Origin: an uncultured Faecalibacterium sp.
GTDB lineage: Bacteria; Bacillota; Clostridia; Oscillospirales; Ruminococcaceae
Assembly (NCBI GenBank): GCA_934548045.1
Contig: CAKTEM010000007.1
Location: forward strand, 1-64,000
Reading direction: 5' to 3'
DNA length: 64,000 nt
The position numbers were made by a program, and so were the translations under genes. Under the pieces are notes generated by a model. It searched no databases, had not been told where the DNA came from, and worked only from the letters and a program-made list of their open reading frames with translations. This document shows, one piece after another, positions 25,174 to 32,739 of this stretch (the first letter of the stretch is position 1; each line of letters opens with the position of its first letter).

Positions 25174-26207
25174 AAACGATGAAAAACATTTCGCGGCAAT
25201 TTCTCGCCGTACTGCTGGTGTTTGTGGTCGGCGTTGCGGCACTCTGCCCGGCGGCATTTGCGGCCAAGGCACAGCTGCCCGACCTGCCCACGGATAAACG
25301 GGTCGTCGACGATGCCGGTGTCCTGAGCGACAGCACGACCCAGATCATTGAAAACCTGAACTTGCAGCTGCAGGAGCAGTGCAAGGGCGCGCAGATCGGT
25401 GTCCTGACCGTCGAATACACCGGAAACGTGACGACGGAGGACTATGCGACCGAAGCCTTCAACACTTGGGGCGTCGGCAGTTCCAGCGAGAACAACGGCG
25501 TCCTCATCCTGTTGGTGATGGAGTCGCCCGAGTACGACGACGGCGACTACTATCTGACCTACGGAATCGGCTTCCGGAATACCACACTGGATAAGCAGGC
25601 CAGTGCTATCGCCCAGACGATGGAAGATGACTTCGCCGCAAAAAATTATGACGGCGCAGTCGTCACCTGTGCCGAGAATGTCGCGAACACCATCGCGGAT
25701 ATCTACGGCGTGACCCTGTCGGGCAATACGGGCAGTACCGGCAATGCCGGAACGGTCACTCAGCCCACGACGCCCGGCTATGACGACTCCTATGGACAGG
25801 AGCCGGGAGGTTCTCTTATGAGCGGTCTTATCACGTTGATTGCAACCATCATCGTTGTGATGGCACTGTTCTATATCTTTATCGCGCCCATCGGCCATGG
25901 TTTCGGCTGGTATTGGGGGCCGTTTGGCTGGTTCGGCTGGCGTCGCCGCCGTGGGCCTCGTCCTCCGCGCGGCCCGTATGACGACTGGGGCTTTGGCGGT
26001 CCTCGCGGCCCCCGTGGCCCGAGAGGTCCCCGTCCTCCAAGAGGCGGCGGTTTCGGTGGTGGAATGGGCAGCGGTCCTCGTCCTCCCCGTGGTGGTGGCG
26101 GTAACTTTGGCGGCTTCAGCGGCGGCGGTTCCTTCCGTGGAGGCGGTGGTCTCGGCGGAATGGGCGGCGGCCGCAGTATGGGCGGCGGCGGTGGCCGTGG
26201 ACGCTGA
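25170..26207 (+). CDS. TPM-domain protein (YgcG-like) with Arg/Gly-rich tail
   Basis: A 345-residue protein: signal peptide (1-30, ending AFAAKA), an extracytoplasmic TPM_phosphatase domain (about 35-175, with VVDDAGVLS and YATEAFNTWGVGSSSENNGVLIL), a linker, one membrane helix (about 215-240), then a Trp/Gly-rich turn and roughly 90 residues of Arg-Gly-Pro and Gly repeats. TPM proteins are linked to envelope integrity and photosystem repair; the enzymatic role is debated. The tail is cytoplasmic by topology and strongly basic, suggesting nucleic-acid or membrane-surface contact. It is the last gene of the operon, overlapping lemA by four bases. Confidence 0.85.
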   Translation: MKTMKNISRQFLAVLLVFVVGVAALCPAAFAAKAQLPDLPTDKRVVDDAGVLSDSTTQIIENLNLQLQEQCKGAQIGVLTVEYTGNVTTEDYATEAFNTWGVGSSSENNGVLILLVMESPEYDDGDYYLTYGIGFRNTTLDKQASAIAQTMEDDFAAKNYDGAVVTCAENVANTIADIYGVTLSGNTGSTGNAGTVTQPTTPGYDDSYGQEPGGSLMSGLITLIATIIVVMALFYIFIAPIGHGFGWYWGPFGWFGWRRRRGPRPPRGPYDDWGFGGPRGPRGPRGPRPPRGGGFGGGMGSGPRPPRGGGGNFGGFSGGGSFRGGGGLGGMGGGRSMGGGGGRGR

Positions 26208-26327
26208 GTAAAAACGGAAAATGGCTGGCATCCTTAGTTGGGTGTTCGTAAAACAGTTTTCGAGAAATGACACGGCAACTGCCTGTCAGGATTGGTTACG
26301 AGTACCCGGCTAAGCCGAGAAAGCATC

Positions 26328-26372
26328 AAGTCCCATGTCCGCACTATCAAGGTGTTGGGCATGGGGCTTTTT
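26328..26372 (+). terminator. Terminator of the xpaC-ygcG operon
   Basis: A long stem pairs AAGTCCCATGTCC (from 26328) with GGGCATGGGGCTT (to 26369), followed by T5. It lies about 120 bases after the ygcG stop. Confidence 0.7.
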
Positions 26373-26387
26373 GCATATCAGGAGAGC

Positions 26388-26537
26388 TCCACAAAGGCGC
26401 ACCCCGGTTGTTTGCGGCGAGGAAAAGGCACTTCTGCGGAAGTGTAACAACCCACTATGACACTTTCAGCCCTGCGGTCTGCAAAGTGCGGTGGGCTCTC
26501 CGCGAGGGAACGGCTGTATAGGGGTGCGTTTCGTGGA
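26388..26537. ncRNA. Candidate structured RNA element, unassigned
   Basis: About 150 bases form a closed multi-branched fold. The outer stem is TCCAC...CGCACCCC (26388-26405) with GGGGTGCG...GTGGA (26521-26537). Inside, GGTTGTT (26406-26412) pairs with AACAACC (26446-26452) and encloses CACTTC-TGCG-GAAGTG (26429-26444). CCCAC (26451-26455) pairs with GTGGG (26491-26495) and encloses CACTTTCAG with CTGCAAAGTG (26461-26488). No convincing coding capacity; a minus-strand frame across it lacks a ribosome site. It could be a small RNA, a riboswitch-like leader or a small palindromic mobile element. No known class recognised. Confidence 0.4.
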
Positions 26538-26545
26538 AATTGTTT

Positions 26546-26581
26546 CGTACGTACGTACCAGCCTTCCTGTACGCACGTACG
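26546..26581. repeat. 13-bp inverted repeat of CGTACGTA units
   Basis: CGTACGTACGTAC (26546-26558) pairs with GTACGCACGTACG (26569-26581) around ten bases, with one G-U pair. No T-tract follows. It sits between the structured element and the yjdF promoter. Confidence 0.6.
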
Positions 26582-26633
26582 CAGCAAAATAGTCCAATTC
26601 TCGTATATATGGGTGGTCTTTTGACTACGAGTG

Positions 26634-26642
26634 TGGTATACT
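26634..26642 (+). promoter_or_regulatory. Extended -10 promoter of the yjdF leader
   Basis: TGG-TATACT (26634-26642) is an extended -10 element; no good -35 at 17 bases. It would start transcription near 26649, ahead of the riboswitch. Confidence 0.6.
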
Positions 26643-26699
26643 CCACTTGGAAAACCAATTAAGGTAGATATAACGCACAGTGATGTGCTTTATATAAAA

Positions 26700-26843
26700 G
26701 CAGGATAAAAACGCAACGCATTTCTTTCCGAGAGATGCCAGAGCTGGTAGGTAGCCCAGCCGTCTGCACCATACGGTGTAGGTAAGTAACCTTCCCCTCC
26801 GGGTTGTCCGTTCCTGTAAGGATTTATTTCAGGAGGGTTTCGT
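26700..26843 (+). promoter_or_regulatory. yjdF (azaaromatic-binding) riboswitch
   Basis: The leader directly before yjdF carries the conserved-looking core around GCCAGAGCTGGTAGGTAGCC (26737-26756), then CACCATACGGTG and GGTAAGTAACCTTCCCCTCC. Its distal part, TTCCTG...TCAGGAGG (26811-26836), can pair across the AGGAGG ribosome site, which suits translational control. Recognition rests on position before a YjdF gene and remembered motif; this RNA class binds azaaromatic compounds. Confidence 0.75.
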
Positions 26844-26844
26844 T

Positions 26845-27261
26845 ATGGACATTGATTCTACAAAGCTGACTGTATTTTTTGAAGCTCCATTCTGGATTGG
26901 AGTGTTTGAGCGCATCGAGAAAAGAAAGCTCTCAGTGTGTAAAGTCGTATTTGGTGCAGAACCAAAGGACTATGAAGTCTGGGAGTATTTGCTCAAGAAT
27001 TACAGTCGGCTGCGCTTCAGTCCATCTGTTGAGACAGTTGTGAAGAAAGAAGCTGTGAATCCAAAACGATTACAGCGGCAAATCCGAAAGGAAGCAGCCG
27101 CTACGGGAATCGGTACAAAATCACAGCAGGCGTTGCAAATGCAGCGAGAGGAAAACAAGCTGGTGCGAAAAGCACTTAGCCGCAAACAACGCGAAGAAGA
27201 AAAGCAACGTCAATTTGAACTGAAACAGCAGAAGCGAAAAGCAAAGCATCGGGGCAGATGA
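26845..27261 (+). CDS. yjdF: YjdF family protein (DUF2992)
   Basis: A 138-residue cytoplasmic protein matching YjdF: LTVFFEAPFWIGVFERIE at the start, KVVFGAEPKDYEVWEYLLKNY, FSPSVE, then a very basic helical tail with GIGTKSQQALQMQREENK and FELKQQKRKAKHRGR. The family is controlled by the yjdF riboswitch and may help deal with toxic aromatic nitrogen compounds; its molecular activity is unknown. RBS AGGAGGG lies eight bases upstream and may be masked by the riboswitch. Base composition is visibly more AT-rich than the neighbours, suggesting separate acquisition. Confidence 0.88.
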   Translation: MDIDSTKLTVFFEAPFWIGVFERIEKRKLSVCKVVFGAEPKDYEVWEYLLKNYSRLRFSPSVETVVKKEAVNPKRLQRQIRKEAAATGIGTKSQQALQMQREENKLVRKALSRKQREEEKQRQFELKQQKRKAKHRGR

Positions 27262-27429
27262 TGCCCAGCGGCCAGACAAATTTTAGTGAATATTTGATGT
27301 GGTCACCGATGGAGACATCCGCAAGGCCAAGGCCGACATAGAAAGCCGATGCCCTCGCCGGGCTCGATGGTGACCTGTGCGTCGCTGGATTCCAGCGTGC
27401 CGGCCATCGCACTGTTTTCGATCTTCATG
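27262..27429 (-). pseudogene. Scar of a citrate locus: citD start joined to a citrate-permease-like end
   Basis: Read on the minus strand from ATG at 27429, with GGAGG seven bases upstream, the frame gives MKIENSAMAGTLESSDAQVT and then an EPGEG block, matching the start of citrate lyase acyl carrier protein CitD, including the AGTLESSD block around the prosthetic-group serine. After about 28 codons the match stops and a second frame gives YVGLGLADVSIGDHIKYSLK and a following FVWPLG, like the last helix region of CitMHS-type citrate permeases, running up to the end of yjdF. An internal deletion appears to have fused the two remnants. CitD identity is fairly firm; the permease part is tentative. 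Confidence 0.6.
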
Positions 27430-27488
27430 AGATACCCTCCTGTATCTGATTTTTTCTGTCCGGAACTCGTTTCCGTTTCTCTGGCATG

Positions 27489-27516
27489 AGTGTACCAGCA
27501 AATCAAACACTTGTAA
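27489..27516 (-). promoter_or_regulatory. Promoter retained before the citD remnant
   Basis: On the minus strand TTACAA (27511-27516), 16-base spacer, TACACT (27489-27494) preceded by TGG. The promoter and ribosome site appear intact though the gene is not. Confidence 0.5.
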
Positions 27517-27694
27517 AAGGCAAAAAAATTCTGGACATTCAGTCACGTTTGGAATGAATGACTGCGAAATGAGCGAAAACGGACTTTCTTCGTCATACTG
27601 CCGGAAAGAATCTATGAAAATTGTGCATCACGCGAAGATCAGTCCAAATGGTTCTGGACCTTGAGGAAAAACCGGAATGGAAAAGCCCATACGC

Positions 27695-27750
27695 AAAAAA
27701 CAGCTCCCGGCAGAAAGCCCTTCAAAATAGGCCTCTGCCGGGAGCTGTTT
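27695..27750 (-). terminator. Terminator of metY
   Basis: A perfect 17-bp stem (AAACAGCTCCCGGCAGA at 27698-27714 with 27734-27750) followed on the minus strand by T6. The region from about 27540 to 27690 holds nothing else recognisable. Confidence 0.88.
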
Positions 27751-27833
27751 CATATACACACGAGCAAAAGGAGGAGAAATTGCAAAGATGAAAGAGAGTT
27801 GAATGTCAGAGCAGGGAGGTGCTCTTTGGAGGT

Positions 27834-29123
27834 TTATTCGCCGCGGACAGCTGCAAAGCCGTTCTCGAGGTCAGCAATGATATCGTCGATATGCTCCGTA
27901 CCGATGGACAGACGGATGGTGTTCTGATAGATCTGCTGCTCGGCCAGCTCCTCGTCGTTCAGCTGGCTGTGGGTGGTGGAAGCCGGGTGAATGACAAGGC
28001 TCTTGACGTCAGCGACGTTTGCCAGCAGGGAGAAGATCTTCAGGTTGTCGATGAACTTGAAGGCTTCCTCACGGCCGCCCTTGATCTGGAAGGTGAAGAT
28101 GGATGCGCCGCCGTTCGGGAAATACTTCTCGTACAGAGCGTGGTCGGGATGGTCGGGCAGGGAAGGATGGTTGACCTTCTCGACCTGCGGATGGTTTGCC
28201 AGATACTCGATGACCTTCTTGGTGTTCTCGACATGACGCTCGAGACGCAGGCTCAGGGTCTCGGTACCCTGCAGCAGCAGGAAGGCGTTGAACGGAGAAA
28301 TGCATGCACCGGTATCACGGAGCAGGATGGCGCGGATGTAGGTGACGAAAGCAGCAGGGCCGGCAGCATCTGCGAAGGAAACACCGTGGTAGCTCGGGTT
28401 GGGGTCAGCAATGTTGCCGTACTTGCCGCTGGCCTTCCAGTCGAACTTGCCGCTGTCGACGATGACGCCGCCCAGAGAGGTGCCGTGGCCGCCGATGAAC
28501 TTGGTTGCGGAGTGGACCACGATGTCTGCGCCATGCTCGATGGGGCGGATCAGGTACGGGGTGCCGAAGGTGTTGTCAATGACGAGGGGCAGGCCGTGCT
28601 TGTGAGCGATTTCAGCAACTGCGTCGATATCGGGGATGTCGCTGTTGGGGTTGCCCAGAGTCTCGAGATAAACAGCCTTGGTGTTAGGCTTGATGGCAGC
28701 CTCGACCTCAGCCAGATCGTGAACGTTGACAAAGGTGGTCTCGACGCCGAACTGAGACAGGGTATGCTCGAGCAGGTTGTAGCTGCCGCCGTAGATGGTC
28801 TTCTGAGCAACAATGTGGTCGCCGGCCTGAGCCAGAGCCTCGATGGTGTAGGTGATGGCAGCTGCGCCGGAAGCGACCGCCAGAGCAGCGGTGCCGCCCT
28901 CGAGAGCGGCAATGCGCTTTTCAAAAACGTCCTGCGTGGAGTTGGTCAGACGGCCGTAGATGTTGCCGGCGTCGGCCAGACCGAAACGGTCAGCGGCATG
29001 CTGGCTGTTGCGGAAGACGTAGGAAGTGGTCTGGTAAATGGGAACTGCACGGGAATCGGTGGCAGGGTCAGCCTGTTCCTGACCGACATGGAGCTGGAGC
29101 GTTTCAAATTTATAGTTGGACAT
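27834..29123 (-). CDS. metY: O-acetylhomoserine sulfhydrylase (aminocarboxypropyltransferase)
   Basis: PLP enzyme forming homocysteine from O-acetylhomoserine and sulfide in methionine synthesis. The 429 residues match the long MetY subgroup rather than cystathionine lyases (about 380). Motifs: QTTSYVF, NIYGRLTNSTQDVFEKRIAA, VIDNTFGTPYL, and the PLP lysine in HSATKFIGGHG. The substrate-recognition block HPASTTHSQLNDEE is near the C-terminus. The leader upstream contains a short Cys-containing ORF and a terminator, so control by amino-acid or sulfur supply is likely. Confidence 0.92.
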   Translation of the reverse strand: MSNYKFETLQLHVGQEQADPATDSRAVPIYQTTSYVFRNSQHAADRFGLADAGNIYGRLTNSTQDVFEKRIAALEGGTAALAVASGAAAITYTIEALAQAGDHIVAQKTIYGGSYNLLEHTLSQFGVETTFVNVHDLAEVEAAIKPNTKAVYLETLGNPNSDIPDIDAVAEIAHKHGLPLVIDNTFGTPYLIRPIEHGADIVVHSATKFIGGHGTSLGGVIVDSGKFDWKASGKYGNIADPNPSYHGVSFADAAGPAAFVTYIRAILLRDTGACISPFNAFLLLQGTETLSLRLERHVENTKKVIEYLANHPQVEKVNHPSLPDHPDHALYEKYFPNGGASIFTFQIKGGREEAFKFIDNLKIFSLLANVADVKSLVIHPASTTHSQLNDEELAEQQIYQNTIRLSIGTEHIDDIIADLENGFAAVRGE

Positions 29124-29167
29124 TGTAATCTACCTCTCTACTTTTACTGATTGTATAATCTCTTTGT

Positions 29168-29207
29168 ACAAAAATACCCGATGCTCCACAACATTTCAAG
29201 CATCGGG
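29168..29207 (-). terminator. Attenuator-like terminator in the metY leader
   Basis: On the minus strand CCCGATGCT (29199-29207 complement) pairs with AGCATCGGG (29177-29185 complement), followed by TATTTTTG. It lies between the leader ORF and metY, about 45 bases before the metY start. Confidence 0.8.
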
Positions 29208-29243
29208 CATAAAATTCAATCGTTCGATACAGTGTTCACGCGC

Positions 29244-29366
29244 TCAACGGCACATTCGAGAACCGGAGGGCAACGCACAGGTATCGGCCAGAATTTCTGC
29301 CCGTGTTCTGCACATTCGCCCACAACGGAAGTTCGCGTGGAGCAGAGTGTTCCAAATCAGCGACAT
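29244..29366 (-). CDS. Candidate leader peptide of metY (40 aa)
   Basis: A 40-codon ORF with a good GAAAGGAGG site nine bases before its ATG. It contains four Cys (residues 15, 19, 30, 39), three Met and six or more Arg codons, including CGRMC and RMCR. It ends about 37 bases before the terminator hairpin in the metY leader. The layout matches transcription attenuation by translation of a leader peptide, here plausibly sensing cysteine or methionine charging. Expression is not proven, and the Cys codons are spread rather than in a tight run. Confidence 0.45.
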   Translation of the reverse strand: MSLIWNTLLHANFRCGRMCRTRAEILADTCALPSGSRMCR

Positions 29367-29424
29367 GGGAAAAGCCCTCCTTTCAAGTACTGTCTACCAA
29401 CCTCGTGGGTTGGTTCATGTTTGC

Positions 29425-29453
29425 ATTATATCCGCACCTACCCGGTTTGTCAA
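29425..29453 (-). promoter_or_regulatory. Consensus promoter of metY leader
   Basis: TTGACA (29448-29453) and TATAAT (29425-29430) on the minus strand with exactly 17 bases between: a full consensus promoter. The transcript would carry a leader of about 295 bases. Confidence 0.9.
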
Positions 29454-29463
29454 TAGGTTAATT

Positions 29464-30822
29464 CTATTTTTTCTGCATGGGAAGAAATAAGTCGGACTTT
29501 GCACCCTGGGGCAGGTTCTGCCCGAACACGACATGGCCGCCATGCGCCTGAATGATTTGCTCGACAACATGCAGGCCGAGGATGTGGGGCGCGTTGTCGG
29601 AAGTCTCCGGTTCACGCAGGGCGGCGAGGACGGCAGGCGGATAGCTCTGACCGTTATCGGAGACAGTCAGCTGGAACAGGCCGTTCGTGAGTTGTGCCGT
29701 CAGGGTGACCGTGATCGGCCGGGTGTTGTGTCGGACGCTGTTGTTCAGCAGGTTCTCCACTGCCCGGCTCAGCAGGGCCTTGTCCACATTGAGAACGGTG
29801 TGTTCGGCTTCCTCGGTCTGGGAGAGTTCCAGCTCGCAGGACTCGGCCAACGGGTTCTCGTAGAACTGTGCCGCCAGCTCCCGTAAGAGCGGCCCGGCGG
29901 TCAGCGGCTGACAGCGCAGGGGCTGGGCTCCGTATTGGAGCTTGCTCGTCAGGTTCAGGTCTTCGATGAGGGAGCGGATCTTCTCGCTTTGGGTGCAGAT
30001 GCCACTGGCCTTTTCCCGGGAGGACTCGGGCAGGGCGGCATCCTGCCCCAGCTGCTCCGCCCAGCCTAAAATCAGGGAGAGGGGTGTCCGGATGTCGTGG
30101 CTGACCCCGGCGATCCAGTTGGTGCGCGCAGTGTCGCGACGCGCGATGAGTTCATTTCGCTTCTGGAGCTGTTGGCTGGTCTGATTGAGCTTTTCGGCCA
30201 GCTCCCCGGTAAAGCCCCGGGTGGAAAGGGTCACGGTCTGACCGTTTGCCAGCGCGTCCAGTCCGTCCGAGACGGTGCGAAGCTGCTTCGCGCTCCGCCA
30301 GCTGAAAAACAGGCAGGCCCCGAGAACGGTGAGGAACAGGAAGAGGAAGAAGGGCGGCAGGCTCCGGATCAGCCCTTCGATCAAAGCAGACGACATCCAC
30401 ACATTGTACCTCCACAGGGAGCCGGGAGCAAGCGCGATGACGAAGAGGCCGTAATCCTGTATCCAGCAGAAGACCGGGTAGTCGTTGAGGAACCAGCGCG
30501 TGAAACTGGCGACCTGACTGGACGTATAGCGATGGTCGAGATTTTCGGGCAGCTGATACGACCAGATGACGTTTCCGTCGTCGTCCAGCACCATGGCCCA
30601 CTCGTAGCCGTCCATCCACTCAGCTGGAGTGTGGGCCGGGTCGAATACCAGCCGTCCGTTCTGTTCGGTCAGGGCATCGGCGACGGCACCGCTGGTGTAA
30701 AGCCCCTGCGGATAGGTCGAAGCGTACTGATAGCCGGTGTAGACGAACAGAGCCAGAAACAGGACGATGAGGGTGGTCACGGCGAGGATGTACCGGCGGA
30801 TGATCCGCGTGAAGGTCTTCAT
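29464..30822 (-). CDS. Sensor histidine kinase (OmpR-partner type)
   Basis: A 452-residue membrane kinase: helix 1 (about 12-32), an extracytoplasmic sensor region of about 120 residues, helix 2 (about 160-182), a HAMP-like linker, then the dimerisation domain with GVSHDIRTPLSLILGW and the ATPase domain with NLLNNSVRH and the degenerate glycine box VSDNGQSYPP and LGLHVVEQII. Its gene overlaps the regulator gene upstream by four bases. The pair diverges from a three-gene ABC module of the antimicrobial-peptide immunity type, so it probably senses such peptides, as in CprK/NsrK-like systems; that is inference. Confidence 0.88.
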   Translation of the reverse strand: MKTFTRIIRRYILAVTTLIVLFLALFVYTGYQYASTYPQGLYTSGAVADALTEQNGRLVFDPAHTPAEWMDGYEWAMVLDDDGNVIWSYQLPENLDHRYTSSQVASFTRWFLNDYPVFCWIQDYGLFVIALAPGSLWRYNVWMSSALIEGLIRSLPPFFLFLFLTVLGACLFFSWRSAKQLRTVSDGLDALANGQTVTLSTRGFTGELAEKLNQTSQQLQKRNELIARRDTARTNWIAGVSHDIRTPLSLILGWAEQLGQDAALPESSREKASGICTQSEKIRSLIEDLNLTSKLQYGAQPLRCQPLTAGPLLRELAAQFYENPLAESCELELSQTEEAEHTVLNVDKALLSRAVENLLNNSVRHNTRPITVTLTAQLTNGLFQLTVSDNGQSYPPAVLAALREPETSDNAPHILGLHVVEQIIQAHGGHVVFGQNLPQGAKSDLFLPMQKK

Positions 30823-31538
30823 TTGACTGCCTCCCGTGCGAGTTTGTAGCCGATGCCCCGGACGGTGAGCAGATACTGCGGTTTGCCGGGTTCATCCTCC
30901 AACTTTTTCCGCAGGTGGCGGATATGGACGTTGAGACTGTTTTCGTAGCCGTAGTAGTCCGCACCCCAGACGGCATCACAGAGGGCGTCATAAGTCACGA
31001 TGTGACCGCGGTTGTCGGCCAGTTTCTGCAACAGGGCGCGTTCGGTGGCAGTCAGCGGAAAAAACGTTCCGTCCGGCAGAAAGACCTGTGCGTCGCCCAG
31101 GGCGACGTTTCGGTTCCCAATTTTCAGCAGCCGGTTGTTGGAACGCTGCAGCTCGGCCCGGTACGCACGCTGTAAGATGTGCTGCACCCGGAGCAGAAGT
31201 TCCTGCATCAAAAACGGCTTCGTCAGATAGTCGTCTGCGCCCAGACCCAGACCAAACAGCCGGTCTGCATCGGCATCCCGTGCCGAGAGGAAGAGGGCCG
31301 GGATGTCGGCCTTGGTGCGCAGTTCCCGGAACAGACCGAAACCGTCGCCGTCGGGCAGGTTGATGTCCAGAATCATGAGATCAGGGATCTCTTTCGCAAA
31401 TGCCGCCCATGCCTCGGCACAGTTGGACGCAGTGGTGATATTCTGATATCCTGCGCTGTGCAGCTGGTCACAGAGCAGGCGGATAAGGTCGGGGTTATCG
31501 TCAACAAGAAAAAGCTTGGCCTGATAAATGCTGTTCAT
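30819..31538 (-). CDS. OmpR-family response regulator
   Basis: A 239-residue regulator: receiver domain with the DDNPD acidic pair, LMILDINLPDGDG phospho-acceptor region and ADDYLTKPF; then a winged-helix domain with LTATERALLQKLADN and YENSLNVHIRHLRKKLED, ending VRGIGYKL. The ATG at 31538 is chosen because GGAGG lies about eight bases upstream; an in-frame ATG 15 bases earlier has no site. It overlaps the kinase gene. Three direct repeats in the divergent promoter region are plausible binding sites. Confidence 0.9.
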   Translation of the reverse strand: MNSIYQAKLFLVDDNPDLIRLLCDQLHSAGYQNITTASNCAEAWAAFAKEIPDLMILDINLPDGDGFGLFRELRTKADIPALFLSARDADADRLFGLGLGADDYLTKPFLMQELLLRVQHILQRAYRAELQRSNNRLLKIGNRNVALGDAQVFLPDGTFFPLTATERALLQKLADNRGHIVTYDALCDAVWGADYYGYENSLNVHIRHLRKKLEDEPGKPQYLLTVRGIGYKLAREAVK

Positions 31539-31709
31539 ACTGATATCCTCCATGGTGGACCTCTCAATTTCATGTATTACTGTATTAAGCCTATAATACA
31601 AATGATACTCTGATTTCAGAGCCTGTCAAGGGAGCTGGTGGGATTTTTGAGAGGTCTTGCCTTCTATTCTAATAGAATAAACGAAGCATGGCTATCTTTC
31701 CCTGCAAAA

Positions 31710-31763
31710 CTTAAGCTGAAATTAAGCTGAGCATAGGAAAGCCTTAATCTGGGCAGTGTATCC
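31710..31763 (+). promoter_or_regulatory. Phased direct repeats and promoter of the ABC immunity module
   Basis: TTAAGCTGA at 31710-31718 and 31721-31729 and TTAATCTGG at 31743-31751 are spaced 11 and 22 bases apart, as expected for OmpR/PhoB-family sites. A TATCCT -10 follows at 31758-31763 with no good -35, which fits an activated promoter. Confidence 0.6.
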
Positions 31764-31812
31764 TGAGGGTGTTCCAAGACGTAGATAACACAGAAAAAAG
31801 GAGCATCCTGTC

Positions 31813-32739
31813 ATGAAAAATATCATTGAGACGAAACAACTCTGCAAGACCTACGGGAGCCGCCGGGTCGTGGATGACCTGAACCTCCATCTGCCGGAGG
31901 GTTGTGTCTACGGCTTTCTGGGGCCGAATGGCGCAGGCAAATCCACGACGATGAAAATGCTGCTGGGCCTCATCCACCCGACCGGTGGAACCATCCAGCT
32001 GTTCGGTCAGACCCTCACCGAGACGAACCGCATCGACCTTCTGCGCCAGACCGGAAGCATCATTGAATCCCCGGCGGGTTACCTTCATCTGACTGCCGAG
32101 GAGAATCTGAAGATCGTCGCCGACCTGAAAGGCGTCTCCCATCAGGACATCGACCGGGTGCTGGACATCGTCCACCTGACGCAGGACAAAAAGCGCAAAG
32201 TCGGGCAGTATTCCCTCGGCATGAAACAGCGTCTCGGCATCGCGATGGCTCTGCTGGGCAGTCCGAAGCTGCTGATCCTGGACGAGCCGACCAACGGCCT
32301 TGATCCAGCCGGGATTCAGGAGATGCGCCAGCTCATTGCAAAAATGCCCGAGACGACCGGCGCGACGGTGCTGATCTCGAGCCACCTGCTGGGCGAGATG
32401 GAGCAGATGGTGACGCAGGTCGGCATCATCGACCACGGCAAAATGCTGTTCGAGGGCGAGCTGACCGAATTGCAGAAGCACAGCTGTGCCGGATATGACA
32501 TGAAACTGCTGAACGTCGAAAAGGGCATCCCGGTGCTTCGGAAGCAGGGATTTTCTGTTCAGCCGGATGAGACGGGCAGGCTTGCCCTTCCGCCCATCCC
32601 GGACGAAGAATTGGCCGGGCTGAGCAGTCTCCTTGCGGCCAATGGCGCAGGCGTCATCGGACTGACCCCGAAGAGCAAGAACCTCGAGGAAATCTTCCTC
32701 AGCCTGACCCAGCACACGGAAAAGGAGAGTGAATCATGA
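31813..32739 (+). CDS. ABC transporter ATPase, lantibiotic/cationic peptide immunity type
   Basis: A 308-residue ATPase with Walker A GPNGAGKST, signature YSLGMKQRLGIAMAL, Walker B LLILDEPTNGLDP and switch ISSHLLGEME. It is closest in type to BcrA/SpaF/CprA proteins that drive removal of antimicrobial peptides from the membrane. A C-terminal extension of about 90 residues follows the ATPase core. It overlaps the next gene by four bases. With two permeases and the divergent two-component pair it forms a self-contained detection-and-defence module; the target peptide is unknown. Confidence 0.88.
   Translation: MKNIIETKQLCKTYGSRRVVDDLNLHLPEGCVYGFLGPNGAGKSTTMKMLLGLIHPTGGTIQLFGQTLTETNRIDLLRQTGSIIESPAGYLHLTAEENLKIVADLKGVSHQDIDRVLDIVHLTQDKKRKVGQYSLGMKQRLGIAMALLGSPKLLILDEPTNGLDPAGIQEMRQLIAKMPETTGATVLISSHLLGEMEQMVTQVGIIDHGKMLFEGELTELQKHSCAGYDMKLLNVEKGIPVLRKQGFSVQPDETGRLALPPIPDEELAGLSSLLAANGAGVIGLTPKSKNLEEIFLSLTQHTEKESES

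Noticed and set aside
26378..26587. Minus-strand ORF of about 69 codons across the structured element
   Set aside because: No ribosome site, overlaps strong RNA stems, no family recognised.
29124..29463. SAM (S-box) riboswitch or Met T-box before metY
   Set aside because: None of the S-box core motifs or the T-box GGTGG-ACCGCG core is visible. A leader ORF and terminator explain the region better.
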